A stretch of 16,523 nt of DNA from Maribacter sp. (GCA_003232155.1 QILY01000069.1:1-16523), one strand, 5' to 3'; shown: positions 1 to 8,060, counted from the first letter of the stretch. Translations and numbers: made by a program. Notes: generated from the letters alone by a model not told the origin.

Positions 1-1172
1 TCAATACTATCTATGCTAACCGCAAAATTTAATGCGGTTGAATCTTTACTCATCATCTGAATTTTTGAAGTATCTATTTCAATAAGAGGAGTATTTGCAG
101 AAATATGAAATGGCTCATTAAAATCAAGCGAACCTCTTTGATTTGCATTGAGCAGTAAAGAATCAATGCCTACTTTACGACTTTTTACCGAGAAGGTATC
201 AATAACCTTTAATTTTTCATTGGTAACGGTAAATACGATAGAGTCTATTTCAAAAGGAGTGAACCAAAAATTAAGGCTGTCCTTGTCTTTTTCTTTTAAA
301 ACTCTGGTTTTAATACTATCAGGCAGAATTGTCAAAGGTCTGATATCTATATCTTTAGTCTCGCCATAATACCCAAAAACAATCTTATTTTTTGCAGCAA
401 AAGATGGTACACTAACACCATAATCAGGTATTTCTTTAAAAAGTGATAATAGGTAAGTAGAATCTGTGGGTAATGAAACAGTATCTTTTACAAAGGCAAT
501 TTTATCGGTTTTTTGGTCGAAAATATTGTTTTTAGACTCGTCTTTTATTGCAAAGATGGCGTATTTGCCTTTCTTTATATTATTCAAGGTGAATATTATG
601 GTGCTATCTAAGGTATTGGTAATATAATTAGGAGGTTTTTGGTAGAGTGTAGAATCAGTATATGTGCTATCTATTTCATATAGTAATATACTAATAAATG
701 TATCAGCTTCTTTATTAAAAGCATCTTTTACAACCCCAGAAACTTTTAACGAATCAATATAATCACCTGTAGAAAAAACATAGCTTAAAAAGCTATTGGG
801 GTTACCTTCATTATTATCCCGAATACTTTGTCCAAAATTCAAGGTGTATGTTGTATTGGGTTTAAGCGTATCTTTAATCTTAATTTCGACATATTTACTG
901 GCGCCTCCTTGTGGTGATACTTCTGGATTGTATTTTAAAGGCGGAGAAACAATAAGTTGTTCTTGAACATCTTCTAACTTAATTAGCTCATTAAAATATA
1001 ACCTTATTTTGGTTGCCTTGAAGTTAGTGGTCATGTTATCTGGAACGGCTTTTACCAATACTGGAGGGGTAATGTCTTTAGGGCCGCCTGTGGGGTTGCC
1101 TCGTCTGGCACATTGCATTAATACTACAAGTATCAATAAGAAAAAAAAGTAAGCTAAAATGCGTCGCAACAT
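1..1172 (-). CDS. Ig-like domain lipoprotein (partial, 3' end off left edge)
   Basis: A single open frame runs from ATG at 1172 leftward to the window edge without a stop, giving 390 codons; the C-terminus is missing. The N-terminus is a lipoprotein signal: MLRR, a hydrophobic run, then VVLMQC with the probable lipidated Cys at residue 21. Residues about 33-135 match the bacterial Ig-like Big_5 pattern, starting GGPKDITPPVLVKAVPDN, with the typical LYFNELIKL and PNTTYTLNFG stretches. The remainder is beta-rich and Ser/Thr/Asp-rich (for example KDSLNFWFTP), which suggests further Ig-like or repeat modules. It is probably anchored in the outer membrane; no enzymatic role is visible. It lies 41 bases downstream of comF on the same strand and may be co-transcribed, although the gap holds a near-match to the -7 element (TATTTTAG). 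The Ig-like and lipoprotein calls are firm; the function is unknown. Confidence 0.85.
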   Translation of the reverse strand, partial: MLRRILAYFFFLLILVVLMQCARRGNPTGGPKDITPPVLVKAVPDNMTTNFKATKIRLYFNELIKLEDVQEQLIVSPPLKYNPEVSPQGGASKYVEIKIKDTLKPNTTYTLNFGQSIRDNNEGNPNSFLSYVFSTGDYIDSLKVSGVVKDAFNKEADTFISILLYEIDSTYTDSTLYQKPPNYITNTLDSTIIFTLNNIKKGKYAIFAIKDESKNNIFDQKTDKIAFVKDTVSLPTDSTYLLSLFKEIPDYGVSVPSFAAKNKIVFGYYGETKDIDIRPLTILPDSIKTRVLKEKDKDSLNFWFTPFEIDSIVFTVTNEKLKVIDTFSVKSRKVGIDSLLLNANQRGSLDFNEPFHISANTPLIEIDTSKIQMMSKDSTALNFAVSIDSI

Positions 1173-1213
1173 GGGGTCTAAAATATCGAACAAAGAAACA
1201 ATTAATTTGTAAA

Positions 1214-1927
1214 TTACTGAAATTGCGGCACGACTGCCATACTTGTTATGTATATTTTAACTCCTTCAGCTTTTAGTATCGCTTTTGCACATATTTCCAT
1301 TGTGGCACCGCTGGTAATTACATCGTCTACCAATAGTACATTTTTATTTTTCAAAAGAGCAGGGTCAGATAAGGTATAAAGAGCTTTGTTGTTCTGCAAA
1401 CGACTAATTCTACTTTTTTTAGTTTGGGTTTTTGTATTAGCGGTTTTTATAAGAACATGATCAATATATTCTGTATTGAGATGTTGCGCCAATTTTTTGG
1501 CGAACAATGTTACTTGGTTATAACCTCTTTTTTTTAATTTTTTATTGTGTAGAGGTACGGGAACAACGGCATCGATAGTAGTGAGAAAATGATTTTCTTT
1601 TAGTATTTGACCATACCAATCTCCTAAAAAAGCACCTATTTGTTCTTGATTTTTATATTTTAGGTGATGTATTAATTGTTGAACTATGCCGTTTTCAGTA
1701 AAAAAAAGGAAAGAACTTGCCTTTTTTATGGCAATTCGTCCATAAAAGATACGGTCAACCGCATTTTCGTCGTTAAATGTATAATCGGTAAGTGGTAACT
1801 GGTTTCGACAAACGGTACATAGGTGTTCTTCTCCTCTGATTAAATGAGCATTACATCCAAAACACACTGTAGGCACTAGGACGCTATTGATATCATTTAG
1901 TATATTTGAAAGCTTGGAATATAACAA
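1214..1927 (-). CDS. comF: ComF family phosphoribosyltransferase-like protein
   Basis: This 237-residue protein has the full ComF architecture. An N-terminal four-Cys zinc-binding module is formed by C22, C25, C37 and C40 (CFGC and CTVC). A type I phosphoribosyltransferase fold follows. The conserved VPVPLHNKKLKKRGYNQ stretch lies at about 122-138, and the PRPP-binding motif VLLVDDVITSGAT at 197-209. In naturally competent bacteria ComF acts in the cytoplasm in uptake or processing of single-stranded DNA; whether it does so here is not shown. The start is TTG at 1927: an in-frame stop lies just upstream and no ATG occurs before the zinc module. Starting there leaves 21 residues before the first Cys, as usual for the family. 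It is divergent from the coiled-coil gene, only 40 bases away. Confidence 0.93.
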   Translation of the reverse strand: MLYSKLSNILNDINSVLVPTVCFGCNAHLIRGEEHLCTVCRNQLPLTDYTFNDENAVDRIFYGRIAIKKASSFLFFTENGIVQQLIHHLKYKNQEQIGAFLGDWYGQILKENHFLTTIDAVVPVPLHNKKLKKRGYNQVTLFAKKLAQHLNTEYIDHVLIKTANTKTQTKKSRISRLQNNKALYTLSDPALLKNKNVLLVDDVITSGATMEICAKAILKAEGVKIYITSMAVVPQFQ

Positions 1928-1967
1928 ATCTTAGTGTATTTATAACCTACTTAAACTCTGCGTTTTG

Positions 1968-2867
1968 ATGAACAGTCAAGATAGTAAATTCAATTATAAA
2001 ATAATACTTACCGCTTTATGTGCTGTGGTGATGGGTATTCTCATCGCATTTTATTACAGTAATGCCCAATCTAATGCCCAAATTAATTTTTTAGAGCAAG
2101 AAAAACATATTTTGATTAAAGATCTTACTATAATGAAAGCAGATGTAGATCGTCTTTCAGCCCTTAATGAAGTTAATGGTATCGAGTTGCAGTCGTCTAG
2201 ATATAAAGTAAAGCAATTATCAGATTCAATAGGAAGGTTAAATTTCACAGTAGCTAAATTACGAGAGTATAAAAGTGAACTACGTAGGTTAGAGTCAAAA
2301 ATCGATAGTTTCAAACTTAAGAACAACTTTCTTAAATACAACAACATGCTTCTTACCGATAAGTATGAAGATACCAAAAAGCAAATTGAAGATTTAAGAG
2401 GAAAGAGTAGTTCATTGGCAGAGGCAGAGGCTTTACAAAGAAAGAAAATACAAGAGTTGAACCAAGAGTTAAAAATCAAGAGTTATTTAAAAGTTGATAA
2501 TTCGGAAGGCGATGGTTTTAGATTACGCGGGAGTAAGCCCATTTTAACTAATAAAGCTTCAGTAATTGAAAAATTACGAGGCTGTGTTACTATTGAGACC
2601 AATCCTTCATCAATCAATGAAGAAAAAGTTATTTATTTTCAATTTTTAGGGCCTACTATGGGCGTAATCGAAGATAATGCCAATACCATTAGTGTAAATG
2701 GTAATGTATATAGCAAACGTGTAGAACTTGTTCTTGACGGAAACCCACAAATGCAGATATGTGACTTTATTACCCTTCCTGAAGGGTCTTTGTTAGAAGG
2801 CACATATACCCTTAATGTCTTTGAAGACGAAAGATTATTATCTTCTACAGAATTTGTATTGAAATAA
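1968..2867 (+). CDS. Membrane-anchored coiled-coil protein of unknown function
   Basis: I do not recognise a characterised family. A TTG at 1965 is immediately followed by ATG at 1968; I take the ATG, giving 299 residues. The order of parts is: a short polar N-terminus, one transmembrane helix at about 12-31 (IILTALCAVVMGILIAF), a long heptad-rich coiled coil at about 40-170 with many Leu, Lys and Glu, and a C-terminal region of about 120 residues that looks beta-rich, containing VIYFQFLGPTMGVI and ending LLSSTEFVLK. The topology suggests an inner-membrane anchor with the coiled coil and terminal domain in the periplasm, although the reverse orientation is possible. Similar proteins sometimes carry misleading labels such as chromosome-partitioning protein; nothing here, such as a Walker motif, supports that. 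It sits between divergent comF and co-directional glyS. Confidence 0.8.
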   Translation: MNSQDSKFNYKIILTALCAVVMGILIAFYYSNAQSNAQINFLEQEKHILIKDLTIMKADVDRLSALNEVNGIELQSSRYKVKQLSDSIGRLNFTVAKLREYKSELRRLESKIDSFKLKNNFLKYNNMLLTDKYEDTKKQIEDLRGKSSSLAEAEALQRKKIQELNQELKIKSYLKVDNSEGDGFRLRGSKPILTNKASVIEKLRGCVTIETNPSSINEEKVIYFQFLGPTMGVIEDNANTISVNGNVYSKRVELVLDGNPQMQICDFITLPEGSLLEGTYTLNVFEDERLLSSTEFVLK

Positions 2868-2915
2868 ATTGAAAAAGTTTAAACAAGTTCATTTCCTTCT
2901 TTTAGGGTAAAATTC

Positions 2916-2923
2916 TATTTTTG
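2916..2923 (+). promoter_or_regulatory. Probable glyS promoter -7 element (TATTTTTG)
   Basis: TATTTTTG is an exact match to the Bacteroidota -7 consensus TAnnTTTG. It ends only 4 bases before the glyS ATG at 2928, so a start site at the normal distance would give a leaderless or nearly leaderless mRNA. No convincing -33 TTTG was seen at the right spacing. Confidence 0.5.
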
Positions 2924-2927
2924 CCAA

Positions 2928-4469
2928 ATGGCAAAACAAGAAGATGATTTTAAAAGAGTAATTTCCCATGCTAAGGAATACGGCTACGTATTTCAATCAA
3001 GTGAAATTTATGATGGTTTGAGCGCAGTATATGACTATGCGCAAAATGGGGTCGAGCTCAAAAAAAACATTAGAGAATACTGGTGGCGGGCCATGGTACA
3101 ATTAAACGATAATATTGTTGGTTTAGATGCCGCTATATTCATGCATCCTACCACGTGGAAAGCTTCTGGTCATGTAGATGCCTTCAGCGATCCTTTAATA
3201 GATAACAAAGATTCTAAAAAGAGATACCGTGCCGATGTTTTGGTAGAAGATTATGTAGCCAAGATTGAAGGAAAAATTGAAAAAGAAGTTACTAAAGCCG
3301 CAAAACGTTTTGGTAATACTTTTGATAAGCAACAGTTTTTGGCAACAAATCAGCGTGTTGTAGAATATCAAGAACGAGCTACTACAATTTTGAAACGACT
3401 AGGGAAATCTTTAGAAAATGAAGATTTAGCCGATGTAAAAAAATTAATTGAAGAGCTTGAAATTGCTTGTCCTATGTCCGGTTCTAAAAACTGGACAGAC
3501 GTTAAACAATTTAACCTCATGTTTGGCACCAAGTTAGGTGCTTCGGCTGATACGGCGATAGACTTATATTTGCGCCCAGAAACAGCACAAGGTATTTTCG
3601 TAAACTTTTTGAATGTTCAGAAGACAAGTCGAATGAAGATTCCGTTTGGAGTTGCGCAGACCGGTAAGGCTTTCAGGAATGAAATTGTAGCCCGCCAATT
3701 TATTTTTAGAATGCGGGAGTTCGAACAGATGGAAATGCAATTTTTCATTAAGCCGGGCACTCAAAAGGAATGGTACGAAAAGTGGAAAGAAAACCGAATG
3801 AAATGGCATTTATCATTAGGCTTGGGTGAGGAAAACTATCGTTTTCACGACCATGAAAAACTAGCACATTATGCAGATGCGGCAACCGATATTGAATTCC
3901 GTTTTCCTTTTGGATTTAAGGAGTTGGAGGGAATACATTCCCGTACTGATTTTGACCTTTCAAAACATCAAGAATTTTCAGGTAAAAAATTACAGTATTT
4001 CGATACTGATGAGAATAAGAACTATGTACCCTATGTAGTAGAAACATCAATTGGGTTAGACCGCATGTTCTTGGCTATATTCTCTAATTCCCTTAAAGAA
4101 GAAGAACTTGAAAACGGAACGACCCGTACGGTCTTAAAAATACCTGCGGTTTTAGCACCAACAAAAGCAGCTGTTTTTCCATTGATCAAAAGGGATGGCT
4201 TACCAGAATTGGCCCATGAAATTATTGATGACCTAAAATGGGACTTTAATGTGCTCTATGATCAAAAAGATGCAGTAGGTCGCCGTTACCGAAGACAAGA
4301 TGCCAACGGAACACCGTTTTGTATTACCGTAGATCATCAATCTTTAGAAGATAAAACCGTAACTATTCGCCATAGAGATACTATGGAGCAACAACGCGTT
4401 GCTATCACTGATTTAAAAGCAATTATTTTTAAGGAGGTAGACATGAAGAATTGGTTAATAAAGATGTAA
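2928..4469 (+). CDS. glyS: Glycine--tRNA ligase (single-chain, class II)
   Basis: This enzyme charges tRNA-Gly with glycine using ATP in the cytoplasm. At 513 residues it matches the homodimeric archaeal/eukaryotic-type GlyRS rather than the two-subunit form. Visible signatures are the N-terminal YGYVFQSSEIYDG and YDYAQNGVELK, the RPETAQGIFVNF stretch at about 216-227, class II motif 2 around FRNEI (249-253) and FEQMEM (265-270), and motif 3 at about 372-385 (ETSIGLDRMFLAI). A C-terminal anticodon-binding domain of about 100 residues begins near APTKAAVFPL, and GRRYRRQDANGTP lies within it. An insertion rich in Lys and Glu at about 90-180 separates the first helix-strand part from the catalytic core, as is usual for this type. 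The ATG at 2928 follows a -7 promoter element directly. Confidence 0.97.
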   Translation: MAKQEDDFKRVISHAKEYGYVFQSSEIYDGLSAVYDYAQNGVELKKNIREYWWRAMVQLNDNIVGLDAAIFMHPTTWKASGHVDAFSDPLIDNKDSKKRYRADVLVEDYVAKIEGKIEKEVTKAAKRFGNTFDKQQFLATNQRVVEYQERATTILKRLGKSLENEDLADVKKLIEELEIACPMSGSKNWTDVKQFNLMFGTKLGASADTAIDLYLRPETAQGIFVNFLNVQKTSRMKIPFGVAQTGKAFRNEIVARQFIFRMREFEQMEMQFFIKPGTQKEWYEKWKENRMKWHLSLGLGEENYRFHDHEKLAHYADAATDIEFRFPFGFKELEGIHSRTDFDLSKHQEFSGKKLQYFDTDENKNYVPYVVETSIGLDRMFLAIFSNSLKEEELENGTTRTVLKIPAVLAPTKAAVFPLIKRDGLPELAHEIIDDLKWDFNVLYDQKDAVGRRYRRQDANGTPFCITVDHQSLEDKTVTIRHRDTMEQQRVAITDLKAIIFKEVDMKNWLIKM

Positions 4470-4530
4470 TTACCTATTTGATTTAAATGAGTTCAATGAA
4501 TTTATTCATCGATTAAAACAGAACAATGCT

Positions 4531-4552
4531 TATTTTCGATAAAAAATAAGGA
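4531..4552 (+). promoter_or_regulatory. Weak -7-like element and AAGGA box upstream of xth
   Basis: TATTTTCG at 4531-4538 is one mismatch from TAnnTTTG. AAGGA at 4548-4552 resembles a Shine-Dalgarno core, but lies only 3 bases from the GTG start at 4556, which is shorter than usual. It is unusual among these genes in having any such purine box. Both are tentative. Confidence 0.3.
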
Positions 4553-4555
4553 CAA

Positions 4556-5320
4556 GTGAAAATAGTATCATATAACGTAAATGGCATTCGTGCAGCTTTA
4601 AAAAAAGGGTTTTTAGAATGGTTGCAATCAGTAAATCCTGATGTAATTTGTCTTCAAGAAATTAAGGCGAATGAGGATCAATTAGATCTCTCACTTTTTG
4701 AAGCAGCTGGTTATAGTCACAACTATTGGTATAGCGCTCAAAAAAAAGGCTACAGTGGAGTAGCTATTCTATCTAAAACAAAACCAGACCATATTGAGTT
4801 TGGAACTGGGATTGATTATATGGATTTTGAGGGAAGAAATCTCAGAGCAGACTTTGGGGATATTTCTATAATGAGTATGTATTTACCTTCTGGCAGTAAT
4901 ATGGATCGTTTGGAATTTAAATTGACTTACATGGCAGATTTTCAAAAATATGCCAATGAATTTTGCAAGACCAGACCTAATTTAATTGTTTTAGGAGATT
5001 ACAATATTTGCCATGAACCTATAGATATACATAACCCTGTTGGGCTTAAAAATGTATCGGGCTTTTTACCTGTAGAGAGAGAATGGATAGGTGATTTTAT
5101 GAAAAGTGGTTTTATTGATAGTTTCCGGCATTTTAATAAAGAACCGGATAATTACACATGGTGGAGCTATAGGGCAAATTCAAGAAACAATAATAAAGGC
5201 TGGCGTCTAGATTATGCTATGGTTAGTGAGCCTTTAAGAGATCGATTAAAGCGTTCAGTAATTTTATCGGAAGCCAAGCACAGTGATCATTGTCCTATAT
5301 TGGTTGAAATAGATACATAG
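4556..5320 (+). CDS. xth: Exodeoxyribonuclease III / AP endonuclease
   Basis: This 254-residue member of the endonuclease/exonuclease/phosphatase superfamily belongs to the ExoIII branch. It should cut DNA 5' to abasic sites and remove 3' blocking groups in base excision repair. Key residues of the family are present: N7 in SYNVNG, E35 in CLQEIKA (metal binding), D148 and N150 in LGDYNICHEP, the WRLDYAMVS stretch near 216-224, and the terminal SDHCP (S243, D244, H245) with the catalytic His. The length is typical. The GTG start at 4556 places the MKIVSYNVNGIRAA N-terminus exactly where relatives begin. It lies 86 bases after glyS on the same strand, so co-transcription with glyS is possible but not shown. 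Confidence 0.95.
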   Translation: MKIVSYNVNGIRAALKKGFLEWLQSVNPDVICLQEIKANEDQLDLSLFEAAGYSHNYWYSAQKKGYSGVAILSKTKPDHIEFGTGIDYMDFEGRNLRADFGDISIMSMYLPSGSNMDRLEFKLTYMADFQKYANEFCKTRPNLIVLGDYNICHEPIDIHNPVGLKNVSGFLPVEREWIGDFMKSGFIDSFRHFNKEPDNYTWWSYRANSRNNNKGWRLDYAMVSEPLRDRLKRSVILSEAKHSDHCPILVEIDT

Positions 5321-5391
5321 TGAAGGTTAAAGTCTTAACAATGCCTTAAGTGTGATGTTTTAAAAAATTGAAAAAGATTGTTCCCTAATTT

Positions 5392-6432
5392 ATGAAGTAC
5401 GCAACATTACCACATACAGATATTGAAGTAAGCAAAATTTGCCTTGGAACCATGACTTGGGGGAAGCAGAATACTGAAGCCGAAGGCCATGAACAAATGG
5501 ATTATGCCATTGATCAAGGAATAAATTTTTTTGATACGGCTGAGTTATACCCAGTTCCTGCCCACCCAGATGAGCATTCTGAAACCGAAAAAATTATTGG
5601 TAATTGGTTGAAGAAAAATGGGAATCGCGATAAAATTGTTTTAGCTACCAAAATTGCAGGTAAAGCTGAAATGACTAAATATATTAGAACTAACGGATTT
5701 GCTCGCGAGGCAATTACTGAAGCCGTTGAAGGTAGTTTAACACGGCTACAAACTGATTATATTGATCTATATCAATTACACTGGCCAGAAAGGACTACAA
5801 ATTATTTTGGTAAACGTGGTTATAGGCATGATGTTTCAAATCATTGGCAAGATAACTTTCATCAAGTTTTAGAAACTTTACGTGATTTAATTCGAGAAGG
5901 TAAAATTCGCCAAGTAGGCATTTCTAATGAAACCCCATGGGGTACCATGCGCTATTTAGAAGAGGGTAAAGTACATGAGAGTTTGCCCAGGACTATTACC
6001 ATTCAAAACCCATATAGTTTGTTAAACCGGACCTTTGAAGTAGGACTTTCTGAAATTTCTATTCGTGAAAAGATAGGCCTTTTAGCCTACTCACCTCTTG
6101 GTTTTGGTGTACTTAGCGGAAAATATTTAGGCGGCAAATTGCCAGAAGGATCACGGCTTGCCCTTTTTCCGAATTATAGTCGATATATTAACGAGTCTTC
6201 AGTAGCAGCAACACAAAAATACTATGGGCTTGCGCAGCAAAATGACCTTTCTTTGGCCCAAATGTCTTTAGCATTTGTAATGTCAAGACCTTTTGTGACC
6301 AGCACTATTATTGGCGGAACTTCAATACGGCAATTAGAAGAAAATATAGATAGTATTGATGTGAGCTTGAATGATGAAGTTTTACAAGGTATCGAGGCGA
6401 TTCACAATGCAATACCCAACCCAGCCCCTTAA
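5392..6432 (+). CDS. tas: Tas-like aldo-keto reductase
   Basis: This 346-residue NAD(P)H-dependent oxidoreductase has an (alpha/beta)8 barrel. The aldo-keto reductase tetrad is visible: D48 and Y53 in FFDTAELYP, K87 in LATKIAG, and H130 in LYQLHWPER. Recalled features of E. coli Tas are matched closely: the same length, the GTMTWG motif after residue 19, the ELYPVPAHP segment, IQNPYSLLNRTFEVGL and LLAYSPLGFG, and an ending in PAP. The cofactor-binding end holds STIIGGTSIRQLEENI. The physiological substrate is not known, and the Tas assignment is by recalled similarity. It is preceded by a 71-base gap after xth without a clear terminator. A small membrane-protein gene follows after 13 bases and is probably on the same transcript. 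Confidence 0.9.
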   Translation: MKYATLPHTDIEVSKICLGTMTWGKQNTEAEGHEQMDYAIDQGINFFDTAELYPVPAHPDEHSETEKIIGNWLKKNGNRDKIVLATKIAGKAEMTKYIRTNGFAREAITEAVEGSLTRLQTDYIDLYQLHWPERTTNYFGKRGYRHDVSNHWQDNFHQVLETLRDLIREGKIRQVGISNETPWGTMRYLEEGKVHESLPRTITIQNPYSLLNRTFEVGLSEISIREKIGLLAYSPLGFGVLSGKYLGGKLPEGSRLALFPNYSRYINESSVAATQKYYGLAQQNDLSLAQMSLAFVMSRPFVTSTIIGGTSIRQLEENIDSIDVSLNDEVLQGIEAIHNAIPNPAP

Positions 6433-6445
6433 AAATCCATACAAA

Positions 6446-6550
6446 ATGTATTTCTTAGCAATAGGTTTTTGGCAATTGGCCCTGATTATTTTAATAGTCT
6501 TGGTTTTTATGATTTTAGCCAGAATGTTCAATAGTAAAGACAGGGATTAA
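6446..6550 (+). CDS. 34-residue single-helix membrane protein
   Basis: ATG at 6446 opens a 34-codon frame ending in TAA at 6548-6550. The peptide begins MYFLAIGFWQ, continues as one strongly hydrophobic helix of about 16 residues, and ends in a charged tail, RMFNSKDRD, giving a positive-inside N-out topology. The first ten residues resemble the start of bacteroidotal TatA-type proteins, but the hinge and amphipathic helix of TatA are absent, so a Tat function is not supported. It starts 13 bases after the reductase stop, as in an operon. Its stop codon overlaps that of radA on the opposite strand by two bases. Coding status rests on composition and position only; a chance hydrophobic frame cannot be excluded. 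Confidence 0.5.
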   Translation: MYFLAIGFWQLALIILIVLVFMILARMFNSKDRD

Positions 6551-7908
6551 CCAAATAAACTACTTACAACATCTTCAATTCTTGAAATTAATTCAATAAT
6601 AATCTTAGAATTTTTGATGCTTATTTTGTTGTTCCTGGCTATGTAAATGGTTGTAAAACCCATTTTTTCAGCCTCTGAAATACGTTGTTCCACACGCTGT
6701 ACAGGTCTAATCTCACCGGCAAGACCTACTTCGGCGGCAAAACAAATTCCTTTTTCAATAGGAATGTCAGCATTGCTGGAAAGTATGGCCGCAATTACGG
6801 CTAGGTCAATGGCAGGGTCATCTACTGAAATACCGCCTGTGATATTCAAGAATACATCTTTTGCCCCTAGTTTAAAACCAGCACGTTTTTCAAGAACTGC
6901 CAAAAGCATATTTAATCTTTTTGCATTGTAGCCTGTTGTTGATCTTTGTGGAGTACCGTATACTGCAGTGCTAACCAATGCTTGAATTTCAATCATAAGT
7001 GGTCGCATGCCTTCAACGGTTGATGCAATTGCAGTGCCACTGAGCCCCTCATCATTTTTAGAGATCAATATTTCTGACGGATTGTTCACTTGTCGTAATC
7101 CTGTACCTTGCATTTCATAAATGCCTAGTTCCGCGGTAGAACCGAACCTATTTTTTAATGCTCTTAAAATACGGTACACATAATTGCGGTCGCCTTCAAA
7201 TTGTAGAACGGTATCGACCATATGCTCTAAAATTTTAGGCCCTGCAATAGAGCCATCTTTAGTAATATGGCCGATTAAAATTACAGGAGTATTAGTTTCT
7301 TTAGCAAATTTTATAAGCTCAGCGGTACATTCGCGCACTTGTGAAATACTTCCTGCAGCAGATTCGATATAATCAGAGTGTAAAGTTTGAATGGAATCGA
7401 TAACCACTATATCGGGCTCGGTAGCTTCGATTTGTTGAAAGATATTTTGTGTTTTTGTTTCTGTAAGGATAAAACAAGTTTCACTATTGGGGTGGATACG
7501 ATCAGCCCGCATCTTTATTTGCTTTTGACTCTCTTCCCCAGAAACATATAATGTTCTATAAGGAAGCTTCAATGCAATTTGAAGTATTAGCGTACTTTTT
7601 CCTACCCCAGGCTCTCCTCCTAGAAGCACCAAAGCGCCAGGTACGAGGCCGCCGCCCAAAACACGATTGAACTCAAGGTCAAACGTATCGAGACGCAATT
7701 CTTTTTCAGTGCTTATTTCATTAACACGAAGTGGCTTGGCTGTTTTTTTAGTAGGACCGGGACTTACTTTCCAGCTTGATTTCTCTGCTTTTTGAATTAC
7801 TTCTTCAACTACGGTATTCCATTCTTTACAAGCAGAACATTGTCCTACCCATTTAGCGTATTGTGTGCCACAATTTTGACAGAAAAATGCTGTTTTTGTC
7901 TTGGCCAT
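6547..7908 (-). CDS. radA: DNA repair protein RadA
   Basis: RadA (Sms) is a RecA-like ATPase that promotes branch migration and processing of recombination intermediates. The 453 residues show all domains in order. An N-terminal zinc finger has C10, C13, C24 and C27. The ATPase has Walker A GGEPGVGKST at 97-106 and Walker B IVVIDS at about 167-172. The RadA-specific KNRFG motif is at 252-256, and a C-terminal Lon-protease-like domain contains GGISVDDPAIDLAV and EVGLAGEIRPVQRVEQRI. The ATG at 7908 gives the standard MAKTKTAFFCQNCG start. It is transcribed toward the aldo-keto reductase and the small membrane-protein gene, with stop codons overlapping. A 152-base gap separates it from the esterase-like gene upstream; TATCTTTA within that gap, one mismatch from TAnnTTTG, could be its own promoter. 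Confidence 0.97.
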   Translation of the reverse strand: MAKTKTAFFCQNCGTQYAKWVGQCSACKEWNTVVEEVIQKAEKSSWKVSPGPTKKTAKPLRVNEISTEKELRLDTFDLEFNRVLGGGLVPGALVLLGGEPGVGKSTLILQIALKLPYRTLYVSGEESQKQIKMRADRIHPNSETCFILTETKTQNIFQQIEATEPDIVVIDSIQTLHSDYIESAAGSISQVRECTAELIKFAKETNTPVILIGHITKDGSIAGPKILEHMVDTVLQFEGDRNYVYRILRALKNRFGSTAELGIYEMQGTGLRQVNNPSEILISKNDEGLSGTAIASTVEGMRPLMIEIQALVSTAVYGTPQRSTTGYNAKRLNMLLAVLEKRAGFKLGAKDVFLNITGGISVDDPAIDLAVIAAILSSNADIPIEKGICFAAEVGLAGEIRPVQRVEQRISEAEKMGFTTIYIARNNKISIKNSKIIIELISRIEDVVSSLFG

Positions 7909-8023
7909 TCCTAAGTTTGAGATTTGACGCTAAAGATAAAACTTTGTTAGTTAAACCCGATTATGCATTAGAAAATCTATTCCGGTCCTAAACAGCTTCA
8001 AATGGGATTCAAAAATGGCAAAA

Positions 8024-8039
8024 CCTGCCTGCCGGTAGG
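8024..8039. repeat. GC-rich imperfect palindrome CCTGCCTGCCGGTAGG
   Basis: This 16-base GC-rich block stands out in an AT-rich intergenic region between the esterase-like gene and radA. Read on the plus strand it folds as CCTGCC / GGTAGG with a G-T wobble and a TGCC loop. Read on the minus strand, the direction of the genes, it has an A-C mismatch and is followed by TTTT, so it could act as a weak terminator after the pan operon. I recall similar CCTGCC-rich short palindromes scattered in flavobacterial genomes, but only one copy is in this window. Confidence 0.4.
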
Positions 8040-8060
8040 AAACAAAAACTCAAGACGAGT

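Noticed and set aside
148..369. 73-codon plus-strand open frame at the left edge
   Set aside because: It lies antisense inside the Ig-like lipoprotein gene, which shows a signal peptide and domain match over a 390-codon frame; the plus-strand product has no recognisable feature.
2054..2479. 141-codon minus-strand open frame
   Set aside because: It is antisense to the coiled-coil gene and its Leu/Ser-rich product is what the complement of a Lys/Glu/Leu-rich coiled coil gives.
4496..4509. ATGAA-TTTA-TTCAT hairpin between glyS and xth as a terminator
   Set aside because: The stem is only 5 AT-rich pairs with no T-run following, too weak for intrinsic termination.
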